A DNA stretch of 64,000 nucleotides from positions 1 through 64,000 of the forward strand of contig MPMG01000001.1 in assembly GCA_002238485.1 (NCBI GenBank). Direction: 5' to 3'. A program made the translations under genes and the position numbers. Shown here in pieces: positions 1 through 9,937 of this stretch. The number at the start of each line of letters is the position of its first letter. Position 1 is the stretch's first letter. The notes below the pieces were generated by a model that saw only the letters and a program-made list of their open reading frames with translations, did no database searches and was not told the origin of the DNA. This stretch comes from Chloroflexi bacterium bin20 (GTDB lineage: Bacteria > Chloroflexota > Anaerolineae > Aggregatilineales > Phototrophicaceae).

Positions 1-1
1 C

Positions 2-20
2 CCAGGGCAATCGCATCAAA
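2..20. repeat. Left terminal inverted repeat of the ISAs1-type element
   Basis: CCAGGGCAATCGCATCAAA matches the reverse complement of 1230-1248 base for base. Identity stops at the next inward base (T here, A at the other end). The first base of the window does not pair with 1249, so the true tip is at or just inside position 2. Confidence 0.88.
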
Positions 21-1152
21 TCTGCGAGAGCAGCTTTAGCCGGAAGTTGTCATCGAGCGCGGCGCGATAGCGTTTTTGTCTCAAGCTGCCCTTGGATGTA
101 TCCTGTTTCAAGATATTCAGGCTGATTTTGCGCAAGGCAATCAGGTTTTCCGCGCTGTTGCCCTTGCGCGCGCGCATCTGATCCTCCTGAAATATCACAT
201 CCATCACCCAGTGCAGACAATTTTCGATCCCCCAGTGCTGCCGTGTGGCGCTCAGCAGTCGCTCTGCGCTGGCTTTCAACGAAGTGATGTAATAGGCTTG
301 GCTTGCTTCGATCCGACCGGCATGCTGCCGATTGCGCTTGACGCGAACAATCGCGCGCAAGTCCGTCCAACCGCCGCCATGCCCGATGTATTCAGACACC
401 ATAGGATCGCTTATCATCCAGCACTCGCGCGTTTCAATGCGCCCGTGGCTTTTGTTGACCACTTTGCAGTAGTCATGGTCGGGCCTGTCAAAGCCGTTTG
501 CATCTGCATCATTGAACCACTGCTTGATATCTTCATGCAGTTGCGGCTGATTGCCTCTGACCGCTAGCAAGTAATCAGCGTTCTTGTTTCTGATCGTTTG
601 GGCGATTGCTTTCTGGCAACCGATGGCGTCAATCGACACCAGGCAGCCTTTGACGCGCAGCAATTGCAGCAGTTGTGGAATAGCGGTGATTTCGTTCGAC
701 TTGTCAGCGACTTTTTGCTGAGCCAGCGTAATGCCAGTTTCGCTTGCCCATGCGCTCACCACATGAATAGCATCCTTGCCAATCGCCTTGTCATGGCTGC
801 GGCGGGCTGTTTTGCCATCAATGCTGACCACTTCTCCCTCGATAACGGAAAAGAGCCCTTCAACCCAGCTAACAAAGCCGCGCTGAAACTCCTCCGCATC
901 AATCATGGCAAAGATTCTGCCAAAGGTGTCGTGCGAAGGAACGCCGTGTTTCAAGGGCAAGAACTCCCGCAGCCAGGCGATTTTGCTCTTGCCAAAGGTC
1001 TCGATTTCTGCCCAGGTGTTCGCGCCAGCCAAAGTGGCGCAAATCGCGATGATAATCACCTCAGTCAACGGATATCGGCAGCGCCCCTGCACACGCTGGT
1101 CCTGCACATGGCTGAAAGCCTTGCTGATACTTAGGATCGGAACACTCGTCAT
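16..1152 (-). CDS. ISAs1-family transposase
   Basis: DDE transposase of the IS4-superfamily ISAs1 group, catalysing cut-and-paste movement of its own element. About 378 residues from the ATG at 1152. The open frame runs 21 codons further upstream, but family members begin close to the DPRVQGRCRY-type motif, which sits near the start here as DQRVQGRCRY. Other signatures are IPSHDTFGRIFA-like (VPSHDTFGRIF), the catalytic-region VVSIDGKTARRS, the NADYLLAVRGNQ segment, and the C-terminal HWGIENCLHWVMDV with the acidic residue. The frame is uninterrupted to a stop inside the left inverted repeat. Confidence 0.93.
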   Translation of the reverse strand: MTSVPILSISKAFSHVQDQRVQGRCRYPLTEVIIIAICATLAGANTWAEIETFGKSKIAWLREFLPLKHGVPSHDTFGRIFAMIDAEEFQRGFVSWVEGLFSVIEGEVVSIDGKTARRSHDKAIGKDAIHVVSAWASETGITLAQQKVADKSNEITAIPQLLQLLRVKGCLVSIDAIGCQKAIAQTIRNKNADYLLAVRGNQPQLHEDIKQWFNDADANGFDRPDHDYCKVVNKSHGRIETRECWMISDPMVSEYIGHGGGWTDLRAIVRVKRNRQHAGRIEASQAYYITSLKASAERLLSATRQHWGIENCLHWVMDVIFQEDQMRARKGNSAENLIALRKISLNILKQDTSKGSLRQKRYRAALDDNFRLKLLSQI

Positions 1153-1229
1153 CAGATACCTCCTCGCTGGCGTGGAGGCGCAGTATCTAATGACAGTCGA
1201 TAATTTGCCCTTCAATACTCAGTGATTAT

Positions 1230-1248
1230 TTTGATGCGATTGCCCTGG
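1230..1248. repeat. Right terminal inverted repeat of the ISAs1-type element
   Basis: Inverted copy of the 19-base repeat at 2-20. It lies about 80 bases upstream of the transposase start, where transposase binding is expected, and about 40 bases before the uvrA promoter candidate. Confidence 0.88.
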
Positions 1249-1290
1249 CAGGCGGGCGGTTCGTCCCTTATCGCGGCGCAGCCCAGCGGC

Positions 1291-1296
1291 TATACT
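1291..1296 (+). promoter_or_regulatory. -10 element upstream of uvrA
   Basis: TATACT at 1291-1296 lies 58 bases before the uvrA ATG and just outside the insertion sequence. The -35 region (TTATCG at 1268-1273, 17-base spacing) is weak. The same TATACT hexamer precedes many other genes here, which supports the call. Confidence 0.45.
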
Positions 1297-1354
1297 ATGC
1301 GTCCCCGAGCCAGAGATGGCTTGGACTGGGCAAGAGAAGAAAGCGATACGCGAC

Positions 1355-4246
1355 ATGGAGCAAAACAAGATCCTCGTGCGCGGCGCTCGCGAGCACAATC
1401 TCAAAGATATCGATGTCGATATCCCCCGCAACCAGCTGGTTGTCATCAGCGGTCTTTCTGGCTCGGGCAAGTCGTCGCTGGCCTTCGATACCATCTTCGC
1501 CGAAGGGCAGCGGCGTTATGTCGAAAGCCTGAGTTCCTATGCCCGTCAATTCCTTGGCTTGATGCAAAAGCCGGATGTCGATCAGATCGAAGGCTTGAGC
1601 CCGGCGGTCTCTATCGACCAAAAAAGCGTCAGCCACAACCCGCGCTCGACAGTCGGCACTGTGACCGAAATCTATGATTATCTGCGGCTGCTTTATGCGC
1701 GCGTTGGCATCCCGCATTGTCCGGAATGTGGCGCGGAGGTCTCGGCACAGAGCGCCCAGCAGATTGTCGACCAGGTGCAGAATATGCCCGCCGAGGCACG
1801 TATCCAGGTGCTTGCGCCGGTCATCCATCGAAAAAAAGGCAATCACAGCAAAGCCCTGGCAGAGATCGGCAAGCAGGGCTTCGCGCGCGTCCGCGTCGAT
1901 GGCGTCGTCCGCGACCTGGACGAAGACATCGCGCTGGACCGCTATGTCATTCACGATATCGAGATTGTGGTCGACCGTCTCATCATCCGCCAGCACGATG
2001 GTCCGCAATCCGAAGACGCCGCCGCTTTTGAAACGCGCCTCACCGATGCAATTGAAACTGCCTTGCAGCATGGCGAGGGTCGGCTGATCATCCAGGATGT
2101 CAGCGACCGCGACAAACCGGTCGATCACCTCTATAGCGAAGACCTGGCTTGCCCAAATGGACACGCCAGCCTGCCCGAGCCAGAACCGCGATTGTTCTCA
2201 TTCAATACGCCCAGCGGCGCTTGTCCAGATTGTCAGGGGCTGGGCTTCAGCCTGGAGATCGATCCCGATATCATCGTGCCCGACCCAGACCGCAGTATCG
2301 CAGAAGGCGCGTTGAATGCCAATGGATTCGGGCTGGACGATCGGCGCGGCTGGAATTGGAATGTCTTCCAGACTCTCGCCCGACATCATGATTTCTCGCT
2401 GGATACGCCCTGGCGGCAGCTGACCGAGCAGCAGCAAAATGTCGTGCTCTATGGCAGCGGCGAGCAGCGCTATGAGGTGTCTTACTTTCATTCTTCGGGC
2501 AGGGAACACACTTGGTCGACGCGCTACGAAGGCGTTATCCCCAACTTGCAACGCCGCTATCAGCAGACCAGCTCCGAAGCAATCCGCGAGCGAATCCAGC
2601 AGACGATGCGCGAGATTGCTTGTCGCAGCTGCAACGGGCAGCGTCTGCGTGCCGAGTCGCTGGCGGTAACCATCGGTGGCGTCAACATCCATCATATCAC
2701 CGCCAAACCCATCGGCGAGTTGCATCGTTGGGTATGTTCGCTGCAAGGCGCTGATGCCACCCTCTCCGAGCGCGAACAGCATATCGCCCGACAGATTGTG
2801 CGCGAATTGACCGCTCGCATCGGCTTCTTGTGCAATGTCGGCCTGGATTATCTCACTTTGGCTCGCAGCGCCGCCAGCCTGAGCGGAGGAGAAGCCCAGC
2901 GCATCCGCCTGGCCACGCAAGTCGGCAGCCAGCTAACCGGCGTGCTCTATGTGCTGGACGAGCCTTCAATAGGCTTGCACCAACGCGACAACCGGCGCTT
3001 GATCAACACCTTGATGGGCTTGCGCGACCTGGGCAACAGCGTGCTGGTGGTCGAGCATGACGAAGAGACCATGCGCAGCGCCGACTGGCTGATCGATCTG
3101 GGACCGGGCGCGGGCGAACATGGTGGTCAGTTGGTTGCGCAAGGCAGTCCACAGCAAGTCGCCGCCAACCACGAAAGCTGCACGGGCAACTACCTGGCGG
3201 GTCGCTTTGAAATCCCGCTGCCCCAGACTCGGCGGGCTGGTTCGGGCGAATTGCTGCGCATCTGCGGGGCGCGCGCCAACAACCTACAAGACCTCCGGGT
3301 CGACTTTCCGCTGGGTTGCTTCATCTGCGTCACCGGCGTCAGCGGCAGCGGCAAATCGTCGCTGGTCGTGCATACGCTGTATACGCGGCTGGCGCAATTG
3401 ATCAACCGCAGTCGCCTTCGCGCCGGCGAACATGATGCGCTGCATGGCGAGGAGCATATCGACAAGATTATCAATATCGACCAAAGCCCCATCGGACGCA
3501 CGCCCCGCAGCAATCCGGGCACCTATACCAAGCTATTCGACGACATTCGCCAGCTTTTTGCCCAGCTGCCCGAAAGCAAGGCGCGTGGGTACAAACCGGG
3601 CCGCTTCAGCTTCAATGTACGCGGCGGTCGCTGCGAACACTGCGAAGGGCAGGGGCTTATCCGCATCGAAATGCAATTCCTGCCCGATGTGTATGTGCCT
3701 TGTGAAATCTGCCGTGGCACGCGCTACAACCGCGAAACCCTGCAAGTGCAATACAAGGGCAAGTCTATCGCCCAGGTGTTGGCGTTGAGCGTGCAAGAAG
3801 GCTTGGAATTCTTCGCCAACCTGCCGCGCATCCGCCGCAAGCTGGACACATTGGCCGCGGTCGGCTTGGGCTATATTCGCATCGGCCAACCCGCCACGAC
3901 GCTCAGCGGTGGCGAAGCGCAGCGCATCAAGCTCAGCCGCGAATTATCCAAACGCCCCACCGGGCACACGCTTTACATCCTGGACGAGCCCTCGACCGGC
4001 TTGCATGCCTACGATGTAGCGCGCCTTATCACCGTGCTACAGCGGCTGGCGGACGCGGGTAATACGATCGTCGTCATTGAACACAACCTGGATATCATCA
4101 AGGTGGCTGATCACATTATCGACCTGGGGCCCGAAGGCGGCGACGGCGGCGGACGGATAGTCGCGCAAGGGACACCCGAGCAGGTGGCGAATTGCCCGGG
4201 CCACACCGGGCGCTACCTGGCCGACATGCTGGCGCGAGGTCGCTGA
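1355..4246 (+). CDS. uvrA: Excinuclease ABC subunit A (UvrA)
   Basis: DNA-damage recognition ATPase of nucleotide excision repair; the UvrA dimer loads UvrB on damaged DNA in the cytoplasm. About 963 residues, full length. The first ABC half has Walker [11 protein letters not shown] near the N-terminus and a zinc module (CPECG; ACPNGH, where an NGH replaces the usual CxxC partner as in several other phyla; ACPDC). Signature [12 protein letters not shown] follows. The second half has [10 protein letters not shown], a zinc finger CEHC...CEIC and [11 protein letters not shown] with the LDEPSTGLH Walker B. The ATG at 1355 gives the canonical N-terminus; an upstream in-frame ATG at 1316 is less likely. 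mtnP follows after 30 bases. Confidence 0.97.
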   Translation: MEQNKILVRGAREHNLKDIDVDIPRNQLVVISGLSGSGKSSLAFDTIFAEGQRRYVESLSSYARQFLGLMQKPDVDQIEGLSPAVSIDQKSVSHNPRSTVGTVTEIYDYLRLLYARVGIPHCPECGAEVSAQSAQQIVDQVQNMPAEARIQVLAPVIHRKKGNHSKALAEIGKQGFARVRVDGVVRDLDEDIALDRYVIHDIEIVVDRLIIRQHDGPQSEDAAAFETRLTDAIETALQHGEGRLIIQDVSDRDKPVDHLYSEDLACPNGHASLPEPEPRLFSFNTPSGACPDCQGLGFSLEIDPDIIVPDPDRSIAEGALNANGFGLDDRRGWNWNVFQTLARHHDFSLDTPWRQLTEQQQNVVLYGSGEQRYEVSYFHSSGREHTWSTRYEGVIPNLQRRYQQTSSEAIRERIQQTMREIACRSCNGQRLRAESLAVTIGGVNIHHITAKPIGELHRWVCSLQGADATLSEREQHIARQIVRELTARIGFLCNVGLDYLTLARSAASLSGGEAQRIRLATQVGSQLTGVLYVLDEPSIGLHQRDNRRLINTLMGLRDLGNSVLVVEHDEETMRSADWLIDLGPGAGEHGGQLVAQGSPQQVAANHESCTGNYLAGRFEIPLPQTRRAGSGELLRICGARANNLQDLRVDFPLGCFICVTGVSGSGKSSLVVHTLYTRLAQLINRSRLRAGEHDALHGEEHIDKIINIDQSPIGRTPRSNPGTYTKLFDDIRQLFAQLPESKARGYKPGRFSFNVRGGRCEHCEGQGLIRIEMQFLPDVYVPCEICRGTRYNRETLQVQYKGKSIAQVLALSVQEGLEFFANLPRIRRKLDTLAAVGLGYIRIGQPATTLSGGEAQRIKLSRELSKRPTGHTLYILDEPSTGLHAYDVARLITVLQRLADAGNTIVVIEHNLDIIKVADHIIDLGPEGGDGGGRIVAQGTPEQVANCPGHTGRYLADMLARGR

Positions 4247-4276
4247 AACCAGGCAGAGAGCAGGGGGAGTTGCACG

Positions 4277-5152
4277 ATGGAAGAGATCAAAATCGGCGTC
4301 ATTGGCGGCTCGGGGCTGTATCAGCTGCCCGAGATCAGCGATGTGCGCGAAGTAGACATGGATACGCCCTTTGGACAGCCTAGCGGTACGATCCGCATTG
4401 GCAGCCTGTCGGGCAAGCGCGTCGCCTTTTTGCCGCGTCACGGCGAGGGACACACCCTGGCGCCGCATTCCCTGCCTTACCGCGCCAATATCTTTGCGCT
4501 CAAGCAGCTGGGCGTGCGCTTCATCATCGGCGTCAATGCGGTCGGCTCGCTGCAAGAAGAGTACGCGCCAGGGCAACTCGTCACGCCCGACCAGTTGATT
4601 GATTATACGATCCACACTCGCGCGCGCAGCTTTTTCGAGCGAGGACTGGTCGTGCATGTATCGGTGGCCGATCCCTTCGGTGAGTATTTACGCACCGTGC
4701 TGGCAGATGCTGCCGAAAGTAGCGGCGCAGTCGTGCATCGCAGTGGCTGTTTCTTGATCGAAGATGGTCCGCGCTTTGCCACCCGTGCCGAAGCCCGCCT
4801 CTTTCAGCGCTGGGGCTGCCACATCATCGGCATGACAGCCGCCCCAGAAGCCTTCCTGGCTCGCGAAGCCGAGATCGAATATGCCGCGTTGGCGCATGTT
4901 ACCGATTACGACTGCTGGCGCATCGAGAGCGAAGACACCACCAGCGACATCGTTATCCAGCAGCTGGCGCAGAATATCGGTTATGTGCAGGCGGCGCTGG
5001 TGCAGGCGATCGGGCAGCTTGACGAGACCTTGGAACTGCCGGCGCACCGGGCATTGGATGCGGCTTTGGCGACCGGGCGCGAGCATAGGGATGCGGCGGT
5101 AGTCGAGCGCTTGAGACCCATCGTGGCGCGCGTTTTGGGCTTGGACAACTGA
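4277..5152 (+). CDS. mtnP: S-methyl-5'-thioadenosine phosphorylase
   Basis: Phosphorolytic cleavage of 5'-methylthioadenosine to adenine and methylthioribose-1-phosphate, the first step of methionine salvage. The 291 residues open with GVIGGSGLYQL, a phosphate-binding loop typical of family-2 nucleoside phosphorylases. They carry the NAVGSL and GMTAAPEAFLAREAE segments and VTDYDCW, the variant that distinguishes MTA phosphorylase from purine nucleoside phosphorylase. A GGGGGA ribosome-binding site precedes the ATG. It is probably co-transcribed with uvrA. mtnA, the next salvage enzyme, is encoded at 21.6-22.6 kb on the other strand. Confidence 0.93.
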   Translation: MEEIKIGVIGGSGLYQLPEISDVREVDMDTPFGQPSGTIRIGSLSGKRVAFLPRHGEGHTLAPHSLPYRANIFALKQLGVRFIIGVNAVGSLQEEYAPGQLVTPDQLIDYTIHTRARSFFERGLVVHVSVADPFGEYLRTVLADAAESSGAVVHRSGCFLIEDGPRFATRAEARLFQRWGCHIIGMTAAPEAFLAREAEIEYAALAHVTDYDCWRIESEDTTSDIVIQQLAQNIGYVQAALVQAIGQLDETLELPAHRALDAALATGREHRDAAVVERLRPIVARVLGLDN

Positions 5153-5205
5153 TACTTCAGATACCGGCTGCCTTGTCTTGGGAGGCAAAGCGTGCGCTCA
5201 TCGGA

Positions 5206-5235
5206 TTGCCGCACAGCCTAAAATCGCGCTACAAT
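5206..5235 (+). promoter_or_regulatory. Sigma-70-type promoter of the BNR propeller gene
   Basis: TTGCCG (5206-5211), an 18-base spacer and TACAAT (5230-5235) lie 42 bases before the ATG at 5277. The downstream gene therefore probably has its own promoter rather than depending on uvrA-mtnP. Confidence 0.6.
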
Positions 5236-5276
5236 GCGGCGCAACCTGTACCCAACTTGCAGCAAAGGCATGTGGC

Positions 5277-8200
5277 ATGAGCATCCCCCTGGATAACATC
5301 GGACATTGGCGCTGCATCGGGCCCTTTCGTGGCGGACGTGTCGTCACGGTCGCGGGGCACCCCAGCGAGATCGGCACTTTTTATTTTGGCGCCTGCGCTG
5401 GTGGACTGTGGAAGACCGATGATGCCGGGCAATACTGGCGCAATATCTCCGATGGCTATTTCAAGACCGGCTCGGTGGGCGCGCTGGCAGTGAGCCAGGT
5501 CGACCCCAATATCATCTACGCCGGCATGGGCGAAGCCACCATCCGCATCGATGTTTCGCATGGCGATGGCGTCTACAAGTCCAGCGATGGCGGGCGCAGT
5601 TGGCGGCATTGTGGCTTGGGCGATACGCGGCATATCGGCAAGCTGCGCATCCACCCGCAAGACCCCGACACGGTCTTTGTGGCGGCGCTGGGACACGCTT
5701 TCGGACGCAACGAAGAGCGCGGCATCTTTCGTTCGACAAACGGCGGCAACAGTTGGCAGCGCGTGCTCTTCGTCAGCGACAAGGCGGGCGCGGTCGACCT
5801 CAGCATCGACCAGAACAATCCGCGCATCCTCTACGCCTCGATCTGGGAAGCGCGGCGCGACTTCCACACCATTCAAAGCGGCGGCGAAGACAGCGGCATC
5901 TGGCGTTCGCTGGACGGCGGCGAAAGCTGGCAGAATATCTCGAGCAAGCCTGGTCTGCCCAGCGGCATCTTGGGCAAGATCGGCATCGCTGCCTCGCCAG
6001 CGCAGCCCGGACGAGTCTATGCCTTGATCGAACACGAGCAGCAGCAGGGCATGTACCGCTCCGATGACTACGGCGACAACTGGACATTCACAGCGCGCAA
6101 TTTCGATATCACCTCGCGCAGCTGGTATTACATGCACCTGACGCCCTGCCCAGTGGACGCCGACACCGTTTGGGTCAACAACCTGCGCCTGTGGAAGTCG
6201 ATAGACGCTGGCAAGACTTTCGGCCAGGTCGGCACACCTCACGGCGACAATCACGACCTGTGGATCGACCCCCGCAACCCCCTGCGCATGGTGCAAGGCA
6301 ACGATGGCGGCGCCTGCGTGTCATTGAATGGCGGCGCGAGCTGGTCGAGCATCTTCAATCAGCCGACCGCGCAATTCTATCGCCTCTGCACAGACAACCG
6401 CGATCCCTATCATGTCTATGGCACGCAGCAAGACAACAGCTCCATCGCCGTGCCCAGCCGCAGCAGCAAAAGCTCCATCTTGTGGCAAGACTGCTTCATC
6501 GCTGGCTCAGGCGAAAGCGGCTTCATCGCTACCAAGCCAGATGATGACGATATCGTCGTCGTTGGCGCAATCGGCAGCTCGCCAGGCGGCGGCAATGCCC
6601 TGCAGCGTTATGACCACGCCAGCAAACAACTGCGCCTGGTGACGACAGTGCCCGTGCAGAGCTTTGGCGAGGCGGCCAGTGGTCTGCAGCAGCGCTTCGC
6701 CTGGACTTATCCGATCCTGTTTTCGCCTTTCGCGCCGCACGATCTGTATATTGGTGGCGACCGCGTCTACAAATCGAGCGACGAAGGCGGCAGCTGGCGG
6801 GCGATCAGCCCAGATTTGACGCGAGCCGAACCGTCCACCCTGGTCATAAGCGGCGGGCCGATCAACCGCGATGTGGGCGCTGCCGAAGTCTACGCGACAG
6901 TGACGGCGCTGGCCGCTTCGCCACATGAAGAAGGGCTGCTGTGGGCGGGCAGCGATGATGGCTTGCTGCACATCACGCGGGACGATGGCGCAGCGTGGCA
7001 GGAAATCACGCCGCCGCAGCTGCCGGAGTGGTCCTATGTGCATTGTATCGAGGCATCGCCGCACCAGGCTGGAAGCGCCTACATGGCTTGCCTGCGTTAC
7101 AAGCTGGACGATTATTCGCCTTATCTGTTCAAAACGAAGGATTATGGTCAGAGCTGGCAGCGCATTGATGCTGGCATTCCCCGCGATGACTTCACGCGTG
7201 TCATCCGCTGCGACCCAGACCGCGAAGGCTTGCTCTATGCCGGGACAGAGACGGGACTGTATATCTCGTTCAACGATGGCGAAAGCTGGCAGCCGCTGCA
7301 GCTGGACTTGCCCGTGACGCCCGTTTATGACCTGGCGCTCAAACGCGGCGATTTGATCGCGGCCACGCACGGACGCGCCTTCTGGATATTTGATGATGTA
7401 TCGCGCTTGCATCAGTGCGCCCCCGATTCCCCCGATACAAATGAAACCGGCCGTGGCAAGGCGGCGACTGGCTCTTCGCCATCGCCAGGTTGCAGACTTC
7501 TGCAGCCGCGCCCGACCCAGCGTTTGCTGGAGAGCATCGATGCGCGTCGGCTCATCGACCAGCCGGGCAAGACCTATATGAGCTCGACAGGCATTTCGGC
7601 AGCCTACACGCACCGCAGATCGCCAGAAAATGTTGTTGCACGTCGCTTCCTGGATTCGGGCGAAAACCTGCCGCGCGGTGTACTGCTGACCTATTGGCTG
7701 GATGCGAAGCCAGAAGCGCAGATTTCACTGCGCATCTGCGACGCTGCGGGACATTTGCTTCGTGAATTCACTTCGCTCGACCCCAATAGGGCAAATGACA
7801 AAGACAAGCCCGATAATGAGCTGCGCATGACGGCGCAGGCGGGCTGGAATCGTTTTGTTTGGGATATGCGCCTGCCCTATTCGCCCAAGCTGGACGGCGA
7901 TGATCCGCAATTTGAGCGCTTGCCCGGTCCGACTGTCGTGCCAGGTGATTATCAAGTTACGCTGCTCGTGGACGGTTGCTCGCAGACCCAGCCCATCCAA
8001 CTGCTGCAAGATGCCACATCGACAGCCAGCCAAGCCGACTTGCAAGCGCAATTCGACCTGCTGCTGCAGATCCACAACGCCTACAGCGAAGCCACGCGCG
8101 CCATCAACAAGCTGCGCCGTCTGCGCAGGCAGCTGGACGCCCTGGCGACTCGCGAAGACTCTGGAGAGACCGGGGAGGATAGGATGGCATTGCGCGGGGC

Positions 8201-8477
8201 ACTGCTGGAAATCGAGCGCAGCCTCTTCATCCCCGATCTGCCGGCTGGCTGGGCAGGGCGGGTCAACCAGGGCGGCGATCTGCTGCGGCGGTTGGCTGGT
8301 CTGCCGGCGGCGGTGGCGCTGGGCGAGTTCGCTCCCACCACCCAAGCCTATGCCGTATACGAACAGCTGGCAAGCGACATCGCCGGGCAACTGGCGCGGC
8401 TGGAATCTGTAGAAACGGGCGCTTTGGCAGATTTGCAAACGCAACTGCTGGAGCAGGATATATCGGCGGTGGGCTAG
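5277..8477 (+). CDS. Large BNR/Asp-box beta-propeller protein (VPS10/sortilin-like)
   Basis: About 1066 residues. At least eleven Asp-box (S-x-D-x-G-x-x-W-like) motifs are visible, including TDDAGQYW, SSDGGRSW, STNGGNSW, SLDGGESW, SDDYGDNW, SIDAGKTF, SLNGGASW, SSDEGGSW, TRDDGAAW, TKDYGQSW and SFNDGESW. They span roughly residues 45-700 and predict one or two propellers of the sortilin / BNR glycoside-hydrolase-like type. The opening NIGHWRCIGPFRGGRV is typical of this bacterial family. The C-terminal third has no Asp boxes and contains a beta-rich stretch followed by a helical, Arg/Leu-rich segment. No signal peptide follows the chosen ATG, which is odd for a family usually considered exported; an upstream start would not add one. 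Substrate unknown. Confidence 0.82.
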   Translation: MSIPLDNIGHWRCIGPFRGGRVVTVAGHPSEIGTFYFGACAGGLWKTDDAGQYWRNISDGYFKTGSVGALAVSQVDPNIIYAGMGEATIRIDVSHGDGVYKSSDGGRSWRHCGLGDTRHIGKLRIHPQDPDTVFVAALGHAFGRNEERGIFRSTNGGNSWQRVLFVSDKAGAVDLSIDQNNPRILYASIWEARRDFHTIQSGGEDSGIWRSLDGGESWQNISSKPGLPSGILGKIGIAASPAQPGRVYALIEHEQQQGMYRSDDYGDNWTFTARNFDITSRSWYYMHLTPCPVDADTVWVNNLRLWKSIDAGKTFGQVGTPHGDNHDLWIDPRNPLRMVQGNDGGACVSLNGGASWSSIFNQPTAQFYRLCTDNRDPYHVYGTQQDNSSIAVPSRSSKSSILWQDCFIAGSGESGFIATKPDDDDIVVVGAIGSSPGGGNALQRYDHASKQLRLVTTVPVQSFGEAASGLQQRFAWTYPILFSPFAPHDLYIGGDRVYKSSDEGGSWRAISPDLTRAEPSTLVISGGPINRDVGAAEVYATVTALAASPHEEGLLWAGSDDGLLHITRDDGAAWQEITPPQLPEWSYVHCIEASPHQAGSAYMACLRYKLDDYSPYLFKTKDYGQSWQRIDAGIPRDDFTRVIRCDPDREGLLYAGTETGLYISFNDGESWQPLQLDLPVTPVYDLALKRGDLIAATHGRAFWIFDDVSRLHQCAPDSPDTNETGRGKAATGSSPSPGCRLLQPRPTQRLLESIDARRLIDQPGKTYMSSTGISAAYTHRRSPENVVARRFLDSGENLPRGVLLTYWLDAKPEAQISLRICDAAGHLLREFTSLDPNRANDKDKPDNELRMTAQAGWNRFVWDMRLPYSPKLDGDDPQFERLPGPTVVPGDYQVTLLVDGCSQTQPIQLLQDATSTASQADLQAQFDLLLQIHNAYSEATRAINKLRRLRRQLDALATREDSGETGEDRMALRGALLEIERSLFIPDLPAGWAGRVNQGGDLLRRLAGLPAAVALGEFAPTTQAYAVYEQLASDIAGQLARLESVETGALADLQTQLLEQDISAVG

Positions 8478-8600
8478 CTGCCGCCCACTTCGCCCTGTCG
8501 GAGAACTGCCCCCTCCCAACCTTTCGGATGGGGCCGATCTGGGTAATTCGCGCGAATTTTAATTTCGCCTCCCCCCGACTTTTCGGGGGGATTGAGGGGG
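8478..8600. repeat. GC-rich palindromic repeat copy A between convergent genes
   Basis: The 123 bases between the stops of the propeller gene and the isomerase gene are filled by palindromic sequence. They include the hairpin CCCCCCGA-CTTT-TCGGGGGG (8571-8590) with the flank ATTGAGGGGG that abuts the isomerase stop codon, and the palindrome AATTCGCGCGAATT (8545-8558). The hairpin and flank recur at 32.09, 39.97 and 42.34 kb. Between two converging genes it probably acts as a bidirectional terminator. Confidence 0.7.
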
Positions 8601-9914
8601 TCAGGACCTCGGAATGTAATCCAGCCAGCTGTCGTAGATTTCGATGCTGTCGCTGTCGTCTGCGCGCAGCTGCTCTTGCAGGTCGCTGAGCTCGGTTTGA
8701 CGGGCGCTTTCTCGTTGCGCGTCTTGGTCTGCGCCAGTGCGTTTTTCCTTGTGCCGCACTTGCAAGATGTGAAAGCCAAACTCGCTTTCGACCGGGCCGA
8801 CCAACTCGCCGATTTCCGCGCTTGCGATGGCTTCGCGGAAGGGCCGCACATAATTGCCGATGAAGCTTTCGCCCAGCTCTCCGCCACGCATGCCGCTGCC
8901 GCTGTCGATAGAGATGGCGCTGGCCAGCGCTGCGAAGCTTTCGCCGGTCCGCAAGGCATCGAGCGCAGCGATTGCCGTCGCTTCGTCATCGACCAGGATG
9001 TGGCGGACATCGGCATAGATCAGCGGCGCGTCATCGGGCAGGAGAGCTTCGCCCAGCAGGTCTTCCAAGGCATTGTGCGCGAAGAACTTGTCGTAGGTCT
9101 CACTGCTGACGCCGGCGCGGTCGAAGTAGGCGCGGTAGTCGCTTTGATTTTGTTCAAAACTATCGCGGACTTCGTCGGCGCTCTGGGTGGGTTCAATGAC
9201 GGTCGGCTGCGGTGTGATGGTCGGTGTGACGGTGGGCGCTGTGGTGGCATTGGGGTCGGTCGTCGGCGTGGGCTGTGGAGTGTTGGTTGGCGTCGGCGAA
9301 ACGAAAGGCGTCGGCGTGATCGTTGGTTCGGGCGTGGCGCTAGGTTCGACACCGATAAGCGCCACAGCGGTGGGATCGAAGCCGAAATATGCCTCGACTG
9401 CGCTTTGGATGGCGGCGTCATCGACGGCAAGACCCCGCGCAGCCGCATCAGCAGCCAGCAGCCGGTCGTCGACCATGTCGTTAATGACGCGCAAGCCCAG
9501 TTGGTCGGGCACATTGGCTTCGTTGATCCAGGTGCGGTAGGGCTCTTGCTGCGCCAGTTGCTGCATATCAATGCCGGCGCTCTCGTACTGATTCAGCTGC
9601 AACAGCAGGCGATTGCGCTCAAACAGGTAGGCTTGACGGAACTCGGCGACGCTAATTGACTCGCCATTGACCTGGGCGACCGCTTGGTTGGGGATGATCA
9701 GCCGCTCGACGACAAAGGCGCCCGCTACCAGCAGCGCCAGCACGATGGCAGCGATGATGACGCCGCGGATGACGCGCTGCTGCAAAAGGGCTTCTTGCTC
9801 GGCACGGCTCCTGTATTCAGGCCCTTGCTGATCGGTCGCGGGGCTGCCTTCAGCCGTGGTTTGCCGGCGGCGTCTGCGTTTGGGGACGCCGGTGGTCTGC
9901 GCGCGTTTGGACAT
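8601..9914 (-). CDS. Membrane-anchored peptidyl-prolyl isomerase (SurA/PrsA-like, PpiC domain)
   Basis: Extracytoplasmic foldase of 437 residues. A basic N-terminus is followed by one transmembrane helix (about residues 48-70) that anchors the protein with its bulk outside. Next come a SurA-N-like helical chaperone domain (about 75-170), a Thr/Pro-rich linker of the TPTPT type, and a parvulin domain (about 300-385) with RHILVDD, GELGESF and FGFHILQV signatures. The start is supported by a GAGGAG ribosome-binding site. It lies 23 bases after rpsR on the same strand and is probably co-transcribed with rpsF-rpsR, an unusual pairing of ribosomal-protein genes with an exported foldase. Confidence 0.88.
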   Translation of the reverse strand: MSKRAQTTGVPKRRRRRQTTAEGSPATDQQGPEYRSRAEQEALLQQRVIRGVIIAAIVLALLVAGAFVVERLIIPNQAVAQVNGESISVAEFRQAYLFERNRLLLQLNQYESAGIDMQQLAQQEPYRTWINEANVPDQLGLRVINDMVDDRLLAADAAARGLAVDDAAIQSAVEAYFGFDPTAVALIGVEPSATPEPTITPTPFVSPTPTNTPQPTPTTDPNATTAPTVTPTITPQPTVIEPTQSADEVRDSFEQNQSDYRAYFDRAGVSSETYDKFFAHNALEDLLGEALLPDDAPLIYADVRHILVDDEATAIAALDALRTGESFAALASAISIDSGSGMRGGELGESFIGNYVRPFREAIASAEIGELVGPVESEFGFHILQVRHKEKRTGADQDAQRESARQTELSDLQEQLRADDSDSIEIYDSWLDYIPRS

Positions 9915-9937
9915 AGGGCTGCGGGCTCCTCAAGCGG

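Larger units (their letters stand above)
2..1248 (-). mobile_element. Complete ISAs1-family insertion sequence
   Basis: A single transposase gene is bracketed by a perfect 19-base terminal inverted repeat, CCAGGGCAATCGCATCAAA, at 2-20 and inverted at 1230-1248. Size (about 1.25 kb), one ORF and transposase type fit the ISAs1 family. The transposase stop codon lies inside the left repeat. Only one base of left flank is present, so a target-site duplication cannot be checked. Both ends and the ORF are intact, so the copy may be recent or active. Confidence 0.88.

Noticed and set aside
1-1248. Target-site duplication of the insertion sequence
   Set aside because: Only one base of left flank is in the window, so the duplication cannot be tested.
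8545-8558. AATTCGCGCGAATT palindrome as an operator
   Set aside because: It sits between converging gene ends, not in a promoter, and is more likely part of the dispersed repeat.
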